Assembly (NCBI RefSeq): GCF_021134715.1
Contig: NC_060025.1
Coordinates: 2,356,001 to 2,420,000 of the forward strand
DNA length: 64,000 nucleotides
DNA from: Daphnia pulex
Lineage: Eukaryota; Arthropoda; Branchiopoda; Diplostraca; Daphniidae
Direction of reading: 5' to 3'
Made by a program: the position numbers and the translations under genes. Positions 43,955 to 55,827 of this stretch are shown here, in pieces. The notes beneath the pieces are model-generated. The model was not told the origin of the DNA. It did no database searches and saw only the letters and a list, made by a program, of their open reading frames with translations. Position 1 is the stretch's first letter, and each line of letters begins with the position of its first letter.

Positions 43955-45996
43955 CTAATAACTATAGTTGCCGTTGGATAGTTTTCTCTGATGCAGGCAG
44001 GTTTTTTTTTTCAAACAAAACAAGTTGATAGGAGAGTACAAGAAAAATGGAAAGATTTTTGTGGTTGCGTAGAAGCTGAAGATTTTTAATTGAATAACGC
44101 TAATGCTAAAATCAGTATACTGCCAAAAGAAATATATAATGCGCTGCCATTCAACTTTGCACTTGTATTTTTCGTTAACTGAAATAAATTTTCTAGGTGG
44201 AGGAAGTAATACAGTTTCATTATATCGCTTGTTTGAATTCGTGTCGTGACAACTAACCAACCAAGGTTTTCCAATATTTTCTGTAAATTTGACGTCTTTC
44301 TTCGTTCCATTTTTATTGATGCAATAGCATTTTGAATGAATTGCATTTAATGACTTTTGAATTATGACAGCAGGATCGGCAACAGTGTGACTGTTGGCAG
44401 AGATTCTGACTGAGACTGAGAACATAGACAGAAGAGTCTGCATGTCTGCTAGTAGAGTTTGATGTGGTGTTACTGGTGTGTGTGTTTTGACTGGCAAAAA
44501 TGCAGTTCTTGTCGCATCAGCGGTAATTTTCTTAATTTCTTTGGACAACATTTTACCACCCTTCATCTATGTCACAAATTTAAGGTTTATGGTGTGCTTA
44601 CACATCTACCCATATTCGATTGGCGATGTTATTCAAGCAAATATTTGTATCTGCCTAGTTTAGATTTTATTGCTTTTTATCAACACTTCGTGCAATATAA
44701 CCTAGTCACTGTTTGTAAGTTAAAGAATCTAGATCTAGTTCATGTGTGGAATTCGCTCTTATCATCGTACACAACGACGTATTGTTTTAATTCGAATGGA
44801 TTTTCAGTTGTAAACCAGGAGCCATTAAAATATTACTTGATAATGTGAATATATCACGTAGAAAAAATTGTTCAGCTATGCTGAGAGTGTAACTGTTTCA
44901 AAGTTTTCTCTTTCATTTCTCTCAATTATGTATTCTCTTATTACTAGAATCCATTTAGATTTCTCGTTATTTTCGCGCAAAGAATATTGTCCATCAACCT
45001 GCCACCAAGTTAATTCGGATAAAAATGTTTCGCTCAACTTGAAATAGGGCAAAGATTTTTTTTTAAATTCCACATATACTTAGATTTGATTATGTTACAT
45101 TCATAAAATCGCAGTTTACTTAGATGATTCTCATTGTTCTTGACCAAATATTCGTGATATTAATTGAAGCACACAAAACAATTGAATTCACGAAAGAGTG
45201 AGCTTTCCGTATAATCCGGTGGGGGGGAAGGTTGGAGAAAGTCCAAATTAATTAGTCCATCTCAACTATCGGTTGGCATTCTAGGAAGTTGTTGAGCAAT
45301 AAAAAACTTATGAGGATTCATTGGTAACTTGTTTGACTGGAAATGCGTCGTATCGTCACCTCCTTTATGCACCAACCTAAAAAATGATTATATCTTCAAC
45401 CGGTTTATGTGATGAACAATCCAGAATCCAACAAACAATAACCGGATGTGGGCAAAAAGCAACAATGTCCTACATGTCAGCCATTCGTTGCGTCGTTTTT
45501 CCAAATCGACAACCCATAGTCCTATATATCTATGCTTATCGCTGATATCGTAATACCAAATGTTGTGATATTTATAGTTTGTAGTTACTTTATCTTATTA
45601 TCTGTATTTGTCTATGATGTGCAATCGATGCAGCATCACGGAGCCCTATTTGTCCTGTCGCATATTCTAGGCGATACGCCTCCACATAATGGAAAATATT
45701 TGTACATCCGCCAATGTAGAAATATGTGGGACAATTGGGGCATACATCCATTTTCGCCTAGTTTGTTTTACTCCTCTTGACATCGCAATTCTCATTATAC
45801 GATACGTCAAAAACCCGTCAATCCAACGACTCCAGGAAACAAAGAAGATGATGGATAAGAACTTGAAGATCATCTTAGATAGAAAGTAACTGGTTTTATT
45901 CAGAACTTTCCCCCGTTTTGCTGCTCATCAACTGACATTATCACGATCAAGAAGATTCTGTTCACTTGAAGCTGTCATCATTGAAGTATGAGCGGG
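43955..45996. other. intergenic, AT-rich
   Basis: The first about 230 bp is probably 3' UTR of the Cys-rich gene. A 203-codon frame on the minus strand (43955-44566) begins with protein-like sequence, but I recognise no family, promoter or splice signal for it. Smaller frames around 45532-45889 are also unassigned. Confidence 0.5.
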
Positions 45997-46035
45997 TATA
46001 TAAAGGTTTGAATCGGAAGGAAAAAAGTATCAGTT
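45997..46035 (+). promoter_or_regulatory. TATA/Inr core promoter of the cuticle protein gene
   Basis: TATATAAAG at 45997-46005 and the arthropod initiator TCAGTT at 46030-46035 are spaced about 33 bp apart, as in canonical promoters. The ATG follows 30 bp after the initiator, so the 5' leader is very short. Confidence 0.75.
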
Positions 46036-46064
46036 ACACAACTACTTCTCTCCTCTTAACAATC

Positions 46065-47104
46065 ATGATGAAGGTAAGCATTTTTTTTAATTGAATAATT
46101 TTTACTTTTTAAAAATGTTGACTGTAAACACATTGATCTTTGTAATAGTTTATTCTCTTCGCCGCTTTGCTTGTCATCGCTGCCGGTGACAGCACCAACC
46201 AAGCCGCGGATTCTCAAGTCAACTATGTAAGTTTTTCTCAAAGATTTTCAATTTTATTGTAGTTAAATAATCTCTATAATTTTATGTGCAGCCTCCTCAA
46301 CCGTATAGCTATTCCTACAATGTACTAGACGAAGAATCAAACAACGATTTTATCCATTCTGAGAAAACCGATGGCAAAGTGACCACTGGCTCTTACCGGG
46401 TCTCACTTCCCGATGGGCGCACCCAGTTCGTTACCTACAAAGCCGACGAGAATGGCTTTACTGCTAACGTCGAGTACGAAGGTGAGGCCCATCATCCTGA
46501 TGGATACGTTGCACCTGCTACACCGTCATTCCAGGCACCAGCCGCACTTCCGTACTCTGCTCCTGCTGCATCAAACACCAAAGTACGTGAAGCTCCTTCC
46601 TACAACGAAGCTTCATCTTCAGCAGCGCCGGTCGCAAAGGAACCAGCCCCACCTGCCCCCAAGACTCAGGATGCACCTGCCAACAAGGAGCCTACCGCTT
46701 CGGCTCTCAAAACTCGTGATGCTCCTTCCTACAAAGAATCCTCCACGCCGTCCTACAAGGATTCTGTTACAACTTACAGTCCTCCTTCTCCACCTGCTTA
46801 CAATCCTCCTTCTCCACCTGCTTACAATCCTCCTTCTCCACCTGCTTACAATCCCCCTTCCCCACCAGCATACAGCCAGCCTGCTGCTCCAGCTTACCAG
46901 GCTCCTTCTCCACCAGCATACAATCCTCCGTCTTACCAGGCTTCTGCCGCAACACCATATCAAGCTCCTGCATACAAGGCTCCTGCCTACAGGTCTCCTC
47001 CACCAACCTATAGAGCTCCTTCTCCACCTCCATATCGATCCCCAGCTCCTCCTACCTACGGCTTTACCCCCATTGGGCCTACCCCACTCGCTTATAGAGG
47101 CTAA
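46065..47104 (+). CDS. cuticle protein with Rebers-Riddiford (chitin-binding type 4) domain
   Basis: Three exons, 46065-46073, 46149-46226 and 46292-47104, encode 299 residues. The first exon holds only ATG ATG AAG, and the intron interrupts the signal peptide, a layout typical of arthropod cuticle genes. Residues 1 to about 18 are the signal (FILFAALLVIAAG). Residues about 33-95 form the chitin-binding domain, with GSYRVSLPDGRTQFVTY and KADENGFTANVEY. The rest is low complexity: Ala/Pro/Lys-rich, then repeats of the type PPSPPAYN and YQAP/YKAP/YRAP. It would be secreted by the epidermis and bind chitin in the exoskeleton. The domain looks RR-1-like, but I am not certain of the subclass. Confidence 0.95.
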
Positions 47105-50100
47105 AATTCAATACTTTTGAACTCGTCTTGCTGGTCAAGATGTGCATTATTACTTGGTGGCATTGTCAACAACCTATAAAGTTTGGTTTGAAATAATACA
47201 AATACGTTAGATTTAAACAAGCTCCAACGAAACGATTGTTGTTTATTTTTGCTTTTTGTGCTTCTGGGTAACTGGAATTATCCGAAGGGTTTCTGTACAG
47301 ATTTTCGTTTTTTTCCCCACAGGTATGGGATGGATTTCCAATCGAGTCAGAGCAGTGAAGGCGAGTGAAGGTCAGCTATTGTTTCCTAATCATTATTTCC
47401 TGTTCCCGTCGATTACTTTTCTCAAAGTGTTTCACAATTTCCTCTTTTTTTTAACGTGAAAAAAGAAAAGCAAGAGTAAAATACTGTGTTCTTCAACAGA
47501 CCATTGAACGGTACCCTAGTGTGCGGGTCGCTGAGTGTGACATGAAATTAGAAGGAAAATACCATATGGCGTCTAAAAGTTATCATCTTGGAAGACGGAA
47601 AAAGATTTTTATTTGCACGCAGTTTTATCTTGCAAGTGAGCCACGACGTGTTTTTTAAATCTCGTACCCTTTTTAATCTGCCATCTGTTATTCTTAAAAT
47701 CTCAGAGCATTTCCATCGAATGTTGTGTCAGACGCGGCATTTTGCAGAGATGTGTCTGACTGTTCTTCTATTCTAATTCTTCCTTCTCCGATTATTATTT
47801 CTCTTTAAGATGGACAATTGGGGCCGTCACAACCGTTTTTTCAATCGATGTTAAGAGTGAAATAAGTTTGCGACCATGCATTTTTATTAACCTTTTCTAA
47901 CACATTTATGGTTTCTCCTTAGTGCAACTGCGATGCCTTGTTGCGTCTTGACTGATATTTGAGGTGCTACGTTTTTTCAACCTTAGCTGACATAGAAGCA
48001 ATGAAGGTCCCGAAATTTCTCACTAGGTGCCGCTGAACAAGAAAACAACAATGGCCGCTCCCTTTCATGTTATTTATGTTCTGTCTTTCATATTTCATTG
48101 ATTTGAAATGCTAATTGGAATTCATTTTATAAATTTATTTAATTTCTTCTCTGTATAGAGTCGGTTACTTATGGTTACTGTAAAGTAGTAACTAGTAAGT
48201 CCCAAAGTGGGTAACTTACTAAGTCTGTAGTCTGTACTTCATGGTTCCTGTTCAGTCTATGCTATTAGTCTAAATTTAATTTCACTGACTCAAGAGTTTG
48301 TAAAACTACACCCATATGCTGGTAATATCTTCTCTTGTTTTTGTTAGATTATGTTCTTTAACTATGTCGTGAAGGATAGCAATTAATGTCTTCTCTTCCC
48401 ACTCTTGTTTGACAGATGGTAATATCGGGCCCACCAAGGATCTAATTGAATTCGCTCCTAGGGAGGGTCTACCCTGATGCAGTTTGTGGTGAGAACAAGA
48501 AACTCATGCCATGCTCTTTTGGCTTTTGATAAAGTGTAAATCAAACCCCTTTTTTACCTCTGAGTGTTCGCAATCACATAAACCAATCCCCATAAAGGTT
48601 TCGTCCCATTTCATCCAACCTATGAAATGGATCAACTGACAACAATCACAAAACAAAGAGATCCAAAAACGGTCTAGCTAAGCAAGTTTTCAAGATCTAG
48701 CTTACAAAAAAATGTATGCAAATTTTACTGAATCAGCCAAATATTCCCTGGTATGCCTTATATTGGATAATGAAGAAAAATATTTTATTTTTATGACATA
48801 ATTTTTTCTTTAAAGGTGGATGGAATGGAGAATACAGTCCTTACTCTTCCAGTGTTTTTGAAGATAAGACAGTCAGACAAGACGCATATTCGGACGGCAC
48901 CCACAATTTTAAATGCGCAAAGGACTCGCAGTAGAGGCCGCTGTCGAAGCCAGCGGATTACGAAGCTACACCACTACTAAACTACCCAACCGACGGCTTG
49001 TCAACTCACCCCTCTTACTCGCTCTCATCTCTCAACACAGAACGGGGTTTTGATCTTTAGATTGTTTGGCTGTTTGTGATCTGTGATGGTGATTTCTTGA
49101 GGACGACGATGATGTGAGTATTGAACTGTTTTTTGTTAATGTTTTAATATTTTAATTCAGTTGAGTGTCGATGAGCTAGAGGCAAGACGTTTTTGTTTTT
49201 GACATTTCTTCTTTTTGACAAGATGACACATGTATGGCCTCAGATCGTTTTTTAGCTCAGAAGCACCAGCTTCAGTTACTTTTATTTTGCACATTTCTAA
49301 AGACATTTATCGGAGTTACTGTTAAGATTATTTGGGTGATATTTGACCGTAAGTGATCTAACAACAAAGATCACTTGTTAGATTTTTGATAATTTGCGTC
49401 TTTATCTACTTCCGGTTACTAAATCAGCTAATAGTACAGCAAGTATTCATGTGACGCACAAAACAACCAGATATCCGTGATCCTCGTCGAATTGAGGGTC
49501 GTTTCATGGTTCAGTATAAAATATCTGAAAATGGGCCAATAGTTAAGGAAATTCTCGATTTCGATCAAATTTTGGATTTCGTTTGAATCACATGGAACCG
49601 CAAGCCCAAATCTTACGGAGCTCACGAATATCTTGGTTGATTTGAAGACAGCTCAGTAGTAAGGTAGCTATCGCTTACTTTCGGTCCATTTCCGGAAACT
49701 TTGCATTGATCTAGCAAGTGAGCTTTATTCTGTATACATTTCTTAACGTGTCAGTCAATGTTTAAGCTAATTAAATTGCGCTGCTCAAGTTTTGTGAGTA
49801 TTTAAAGTATTGATCTGCACTTACGTCTATCTTATGTACGACGATTTCGAGTGTATACTTGAATCTGTTTGATTATTCTTTTACTTATTGAAGTTTTTTT
49901 TTCATTTACAGGTTCTAACCTACAGGTTCCTAAAATTGCATGACAGACTTTATGAGAAGTAATATCCTTTCAAGAAAGTCAACAAGGTCCCTTGTTTGCT
50001 AACTCAATGGCTGAGACTACCCTTGAATCTCCCGTTATACTTCCTTAAACGGGCCCTCTTGATTTGAGGTATTGTTTTCTGTCGCTAAAATTTATTGAAA

Positions 50101-50488
50101 ATTATTGTCATCCAAAATAAATGTTCTTTCTGCTTACAGGGTAAAGGGGGGTAATCCTTTGCTACTTATCGTTGACTTCATCAATTGCTGAACACCGACG
50201 AGAGCATGCTGTCATTCAAGACTGATAAATTGTATTGTTAGTTAAATTACAAGTGCATATCTGGGCTCCCTTCTTTTCTGTGGCCCCGTTTCCCTATCTA
50301 ACCACTAACCAACGCCCGCCGGTGGTCACTCACCCGCTGTGAAACCAGGAGGAGGGGAGGGCTCTGGTCGAACGGGGACTTGGAAGGCGCATGATCTGAG
50401 GGTCATGAGTCTAACCCGGAAGCCTAGTATGACTAATCGCTCCCCAGAAAAACTTGCCTCGCACTCTTCTCTCCTCTTCCATTTCCAG
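47105..50488. other. intergenic, with possible decayed gene fragments
   Basis: No intact gene was recognised. Short stretches after splice-like AGs look protein-like but end in stops. Examples are 48418-48476 (frame with IGPTKDLIEFAPREGL), 48816-48980 (VDGMENTVLTLPVFLKIRQS) and 49927-50060 (FLKLHDRLYEK, a stop, then YPFKKVNKVPCLLTQWLRLP). They may be relics of one gene or chance. Confidence 0.35.
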
Positions 50489-50673
50489 GTAATCTCCCTG
50501 GATCTACGCCGACACTGCATGTGCGAGTTTTAGAAAGCAATCCGCCACCCAATTTGACAAAAAGTGATAGTTTGTTTTCACGGAAATTGCGTCAGACGGT
50601 TGAAAAATTTCTAGTTCAACAATCTCATGTAGAATTAGCATCTAGTCTACTGGTGCAAATTGCGATTCTTTAA
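50489..50673 (+). pseudogene. exon-like coding fragment running into the inverted repeat
   Basis: After a good 3' splice site (ATTTCCAG at 50481-50488) an open frame of 61 codons runs to TAA at 50671-50673. It reads NLPGSTPTLHVRVLESNPPP, then NLTKSDSLFSRKLRQTVEKF and LVQQSHVELASSLLVQIAIL. It looks like real protein, but I cannot name the family and see no intact gene upstream, so I call it a gene fragment. Its second half is duplicated in inverted form at 50816-51034. Confidence 0.4.
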
Positions 50674-51034
50674 GCTTGATTAATTTAGATGATGTGTTCA
50701 AAGCTATTGTGGGGTAGCTAAAAAATTGAACTAATTCGCTTTTCATTTTGAAGAGAGATCACAAGAAAATCCAAAAACAACAAAGTGATCTAAAACCAAA
50801 ATATTCAGAAAAAGTGGATTAGTTCAATATTTTAGCTACCCACAATAGCTTTCAACACATCACCTAAATTAATCAAGCTTAAAGAATCGCAATTTGCACC
50901 AGTAGACTAGATACTAATTCTACATGAGATTTTTGAACTAGAAATTTCTTTACCATCTGACGCAATTTCCGTGAAAACAAACTATCACTTTTTGTCAAAT
51001 TGGGTGACGGATTGCTTTCTAAAAAGCCTCGCAC
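50521..51034. repeat. long inverted repeat, two arms of about 218 bp
   Basis: The left arm, 50521-50737, and the right arm, 50816-51034, are reverse complements with only scattered substitutions. They are separated by a spacer of about 78 bp. Both ends carry GTGCGAG/CTCGCAC. No clear target duplication is seen. Each arm carries the same reading frame (RKLRQ.V.KFLVQ.SHVEL) outward to inward, ending at the same TAA. A transcript across it would fold into a near-perfect hairpin of over 200 bp. Confidence 0.85.
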
Positions 51035-52699
51035 AAAAAAAATTGTCTTGAACCGGACGCTCTGTTTAATGAATTGTTTATTTTGCATGTGTTCCAGAAT
51101 AAATATAGTTTATACTATTTATTTACAATGGCGTTTTATTTATTTAAATATAAATATGATTATAGATATACAACAATTGTTTGAATTCGATGTTGGAGAT
51201 TGTGGGGTTTTAGGAATGGATGTGAGTGGGTGTGGGATTTGATGTTGGTGCTTATGGGGTTTGAGGAATGGATGTATAAGTGGGGAAGGTATAGGTTGAC
51301 AGGAAGGTATAGGTTAACAACAGATTTTATCACCAAGTACTGCATATTCATTAAAAATATACCTCACTTCTTTTAGTAAATCATAACCATATACCCAACC
51401 CCAACTTCCTCCACATTCCCCCATCCTGGACATGTTTATTATTTGTTTGACATAAACCTCCCCATATTACTATTTTTTTTTGTTCCTTCTCAATATATAA
51501 AGGTAAACTGCAAAGACACAAATAGCAATTAAAAACAATATTGGATGTCACTTCTGTAGCACAAAACCAGCACCTTAGATGCACAAGGAACAGCAACTTG
51601 ATGCAGATATCTTTCACCACCATAGGCTGCAACAACACACCACATTGGACAGCAACACCACTGCTACGTAAACATGAACCTATAACCGAAGTAAAATTAA
51701 TCTTCAGCTCCATTGGAAATGCTATATGATTTTTAAAAAAATATGCTACATATCACTTCAAATATTCAACCCAAATATTATATGGCAACATTATCTTATA
51801 CCTATCGTGGAAACTTAAATTAATAAATTTACATGAAACTAGATGACTCATTTAAGGTTTAAATACAAATTCATTTAAACTTTAAAGGATACTCTACAGT
51901 GGAACAAATAAACAAAACTTCTTTCAGAATATGCCTTTCTTGCATACAACAATCTCCCCTTAAATAATCCATAACAGAACACAACCCTGAAGGAAATAGC
52001 TGTTGACTTGACAAAATCCCAAAATGTTAAAACTAACCAATGAATGCAAAGCTTAATCACATTTTAATTGTAAAATCTATAACTGGATAAGATTGTCACC
52101 TTCAAATAGTGTATGTGTTCATGATGTTCACAGCAAAGGTAAATGCGACTTCCATGCAGCCTGCACGATTTGATGGAAGTCCTATATTGGATGGCTTAAG
52201 TTCCTTTATTAAGAGGTGCCTGCAATCAAACATTGCAAATGTTATGATCCACATATATTTCAATCAGTTTAATTGTTAATTTTACCATTGTAAAAGCAGA
52301 ATGTTACTCAGCTTCTCGATGTGGTCGACAGCATGGTTTCCAAGTCTTTCAGCATCAAAATTCGTCCACAAATAAAAATGAAATTAAACACTTTCAGCAT
52401 GCTTTCAGGCCACTTTCACTGCACATGCAATGCAATTTAATCGCATCAATTATACCAAGAATAATAGCAAGCTCACGAACCGCCAACCCTTACCAACTAA
52501 AACCATCACATTCTAACGCCACGCCTCACAAGTGGCAATCCAGCTAATTAAGCCAACATCAAAATTCAAAACCTCACTAAAATAAAAAGGTTTAAAAATG
52601 GCGACTCTTTCTCTCAGAACCTCATGATTCAACTAAGACTAACAATGACTTCTCAAAGACACTCGCGTCATCTGGCGGCTGGGGGACAACTTGATTTTA
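51035..52699. other. intergenic, AT-rich, with one tandem duplication
   Basis: Two degenerate copies of a 52-bp unit lie head to tail at 51189-51240 and 51241-51292, each starting GATGTTGG and containing GAGGAATGG-like sequence. Nothing coding was recognised elsewhere. Confidence 0.5.
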
Positions 52700-54980
52700 G
52701 CCACCTACTGACGGAGCCAATGAAATACTTTTCCATACAGTACAACTCGGTAGTAGGCCTAAATACCAGCAAGCAACCGTTTCCCAGTTCGATTTACTTC
52801 ATTGGCTCGAGAACACGCCTGGGAAAGGACACCAAAACACTCAGCTAATGCAACGCAGTCCCTCTGTTTTTCATAAGTTGGTACAATAAGTCGGTAAATT
52901 TCGAGTTGCATTTCGTAGCGTTCAGCTTTTTCTACCGCACGGCTACATTTCTTCCAACTGTTCGAGTAGCATGGCTTCGTCATACTGAGTATCATGGATT
53001 CCTGAAAAAAAAAAGAGTTAATTCATCATTAAATAATTTTAATATTTGAATTAATATGCGCCTTAGATTTAAACCTGTGACTAAACGAAGGTTGCTCTCA
53101 TCTTGAACAATATTAGGTGACAAGGAACTAAAGGTTTTGCATCCCTGTTGTCGGAGACCTCTCCGGTACAGGTACTCGGTTATGAGAGCTGTTACATGAA
53201 TTCGGCACTGGGCTACTTCGGACCAATTCCCCAAGCGAGTATGATGACGAGCAATTGTTTCCAACCAAGTTTTTCTTAGTTCAGGCGTGGCAGAATATGA
53301 ATTAGCAAGAGTGAGTATGCTGCAGATCAATAAGCAGTTCGGGGTCTTGGGCTTGTTGGCGCATCTGTAAAGTTGCTCTAAGTACCGTCTGTGCCCTCTT
53401 TGTCAAGTCACGAACTTCCCCGGGGAAAACTGCAACGAATAAATTATTATATGAGTACATTACTTCAAGATGACGATACAAGTTTGAAACCTACCAGTAG
53501 ATTGCATGGCTTTATCGCTGCTTGCGAATCCGTTTATGACATTGAGACTCTCTCCAAAGCGACTGCTATTCAAACCACCAATTTCTCCAAGCAACTGGGA
53601 AACAGAAATGATCACCTGCAGGTGAACTCCTGTTAAGGCTTTTTGCCCACTGCACTCGAAGTTGCTACGCATTAGCAAGTAAAGGACGGCGCAAGCTTCT
53701 TGTCGCACCAATGACAATTTACTAGCACAGCACCGTAACAGCTCATAAGCGACCGCAAAGCCAAGCATTACCTATAGTCATAACAGAAAATGGTAAATAA
53801 TGTGTGAAATTGGTCAAATAAAATAAAGACGATACCTTGGTAAAGTGCTAGAGGAAAACTATTGATGATTGCCAGCAGAGCTGTGAACACGTGCTTCGAA
53901 AGACTTTCAGACCGATTTGAAGGAACGACAGGTAGATGTCTAAAACTTTTCTCATTTAAGGGGCTATCCCCATCTTCACTCAGTAACGCCTCCTTGAAAT
54001 GAAGGCAGAAGAGACCTACTGCATCAAGAACTATCAGGCCAACCTCGATTGTCAAATTTGATTCTAATAAAGATCGGTAAGTGCTGTCGCCATCCGAAAT
54101 TGCGAACAAGAACCTGGATTTTAAAATAACTACATTAAAAATGCTGAAAGAAAAGCATTCATTATACTGTATAAGTAATATTACCTACGTCGGGTTCGTA
54201 GCATGTTCGTAGCATGTTGATGGTCTGTATCCAAACACAGGTGAAGGAACGCGAGGCGGAAGAGTTGAGGATATAGATGAATTTCCGTCACCCATAATCC
54301 CAAAACGCTTTCTTCCCATTTGAACTGTCTCAAACTCAGTTCTAATACATGGAAGAAGCAAATAAGGTAATGCTGCGAGGCATTGTGCCACCAATTAATG
54401 CTTGTACCATGCAATTAATGCTCCCTCGTCGGCGTGTGTCAGGACGTACATCAGGCACAAAAGTAGGCCTACTTCCTTTACTTCGTCCGGTTGTAACTTG
54501 GTGTAACGTATAACTGGTGTGTTATAAATTATAAGGCTGGCATTTCTAAACAAGAGAAAAATGTTTAAAACATTTTTACATAAAGATTTTAAGAAGAACC
54601 GAATACTAAATACCTTGAGTGAGTTTTTATTTTGTCTTTGTCCGTTTTTTCAGTGTCATTAGACTCCCTAGGAGGTCCTTGAGCACCTTTTTCACTTTCA
54701 GGTGATTCACGAACTGTAGATCTATCCAACGAAATTGTGGAAGAGCTGTCCGATTCTCCTAGACTGCTTACTGAGCAACCATTAGTAAATGTTGCCTGAC
54801 TGCTAGAACATGGAACCCCTAGTGTAAAAAATTAAATAATACAGCAGCTTTTATATGTGGAAAACGAATTAATTTGCAGTACCTTGACCAGCAATTATGG
54901 CTAAATATGAAGAATTTCTATTAGGGTTGAAGTCAGATCGGACTGGAAATGAAGTCTGGGACCAAGGAGTTCCAGGATTT
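52700..54980 (-). pseudogene. DOCK9/10/11 (zizimin) family pseudogene, DHR2-proximal part
   Basis: Seven exons with splice sites preserved can be placed on the minus strand: 54883-54980, 54614-54818, 54185-54545, 53836-54113, 53495-53771, 53075-53429 and 53001 down to about 52700. The translated pieces follow DOCK-D family guanine-nucleotide exchange factors. Examples are SLLESNLTIEVGLIVLDAVG, VHLQVIISVSQLLGEIGG, FPGEVRDLTKR, SATPELRKTWLETIARHH and KAERYEMQLEIYRLIVPTYE. The frame is broken about six times: near 54400, near 54315, at the 53771 junction (2-nt loss by phase), near 53315, near 52938, and by a TAG at 52759-52761. The PH and C2 regions and the catalytic end of DHR2 are missing. Kept introns mean it arose by DNA duplication, not by retrocopying. 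Confidence 0.87.
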
Positions 54981-55745
54981 CTGAAACATAATTTGCTCGG
55001 TATGAAACGGAACTTTTGAGATTGAATTCCCATGTAGACTGGAGATTAGAATTCATGCTATTTCAGGCAAAATATACTGTCACACAGTTTAATTGGGTGT
55101 GTGTGGGGTTGTGAAGCGTATGGCCATAGACTACAAGGCTGAGGCTGACACTGAGCGACTGAAGAATATTTCTCAAACAACAAACACGCGTGACGCGTGA
55201 ATATATTAGAGCAGACGACGGATGAAATGAGATTGGAATGGAATGAGCAGTTCGTAATTCCTCCACCAGGAAATTCGTATAATTAATGGCGGCTGGATTC
55301 AAAAAGAAAAATTCACTTATTAAAAGTGGGTAGCAAACGAAAAATCTCTGATCAAAGACAATGGATTATTCCTATGTAATATTTCTATGACCGTTGTTCA
55401 AGCATTCCCGATTCCCCCCTTCGTTGTCTAGATATGTCCACGTCGACTCATCGATAATATTGGGATATTGGGATTTATCATTTATTATAACTTTTTTTAA
55501 TACACATAGACCAGAGAGAGAATGTATATGCATTGAGGTAAAGAAACTAGTTAATTTTTCAAGCATCAAAGAAACAATTGAGTCACCTTAATAGTCAATG
55601 AATGTTGATTGTTGTTAAGTGGTTATAACCGATTCTCTAACACAACCAACCAAAGGCAAGTAAACGAACAAAAATTACGAAAAGAATCAATTTCTTAAAT
55701 TATTTCTACAAAAATGTAAAAATTTGTTTGGAACTAGACTTTATA
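54981..55745. other. intergenic, AT-rich
   Basis: No further DOCK-like exon was recognised upstream of the pseudogene. The 79-codon minus frame at 55063-55302 has no match I recognise. Confidence 0.5.
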
Positions 55746-55827
55746 CGACGTGGATGAGACTCGAACTCATGCGTGCAGAGCACAACAGATTAGCAGTCTG
55801 TCGCCTTAACCACTCGGCCACCACGTC
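55746..55827 (-). tRNA. tRNA-Ser, anticodon GCT
   Basis: On the minus strand an 82-nt tRNA folds with acceptor GACGTGG pairing CCACGTC, discriminator G, and D-arm sequence GGCCGAGTGGTTAAGGC. The anticodon loop CTGCTAA carries GCT (55792-55794). A long variable arm typical of type II serine tRNAs and a GAGTTCGAGTCTC T-arm follow. There is no intron and no encoded CCA, as usual in eukaryotes. It reads AGC/AGT codons. Confidence 0.96.

Noticed and set aside
43955-44566. 203-codon minus-strand frame abutting the Cys-rich gene
   Set aside because: Long for AT-rich DNA, but no recognised family, promoter or splice sites; it ends one base from the neighbouring stop and overlaps its likely 3' UTR.
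50370-50425. tRNA-like sequence (CATGATCTGAGGGTCATG)
   Set aside because: It can form one 7-base-loop stem, but there is no acceptor or D arm and the position-33 base is not U; at most a tRNA-derived fragment.
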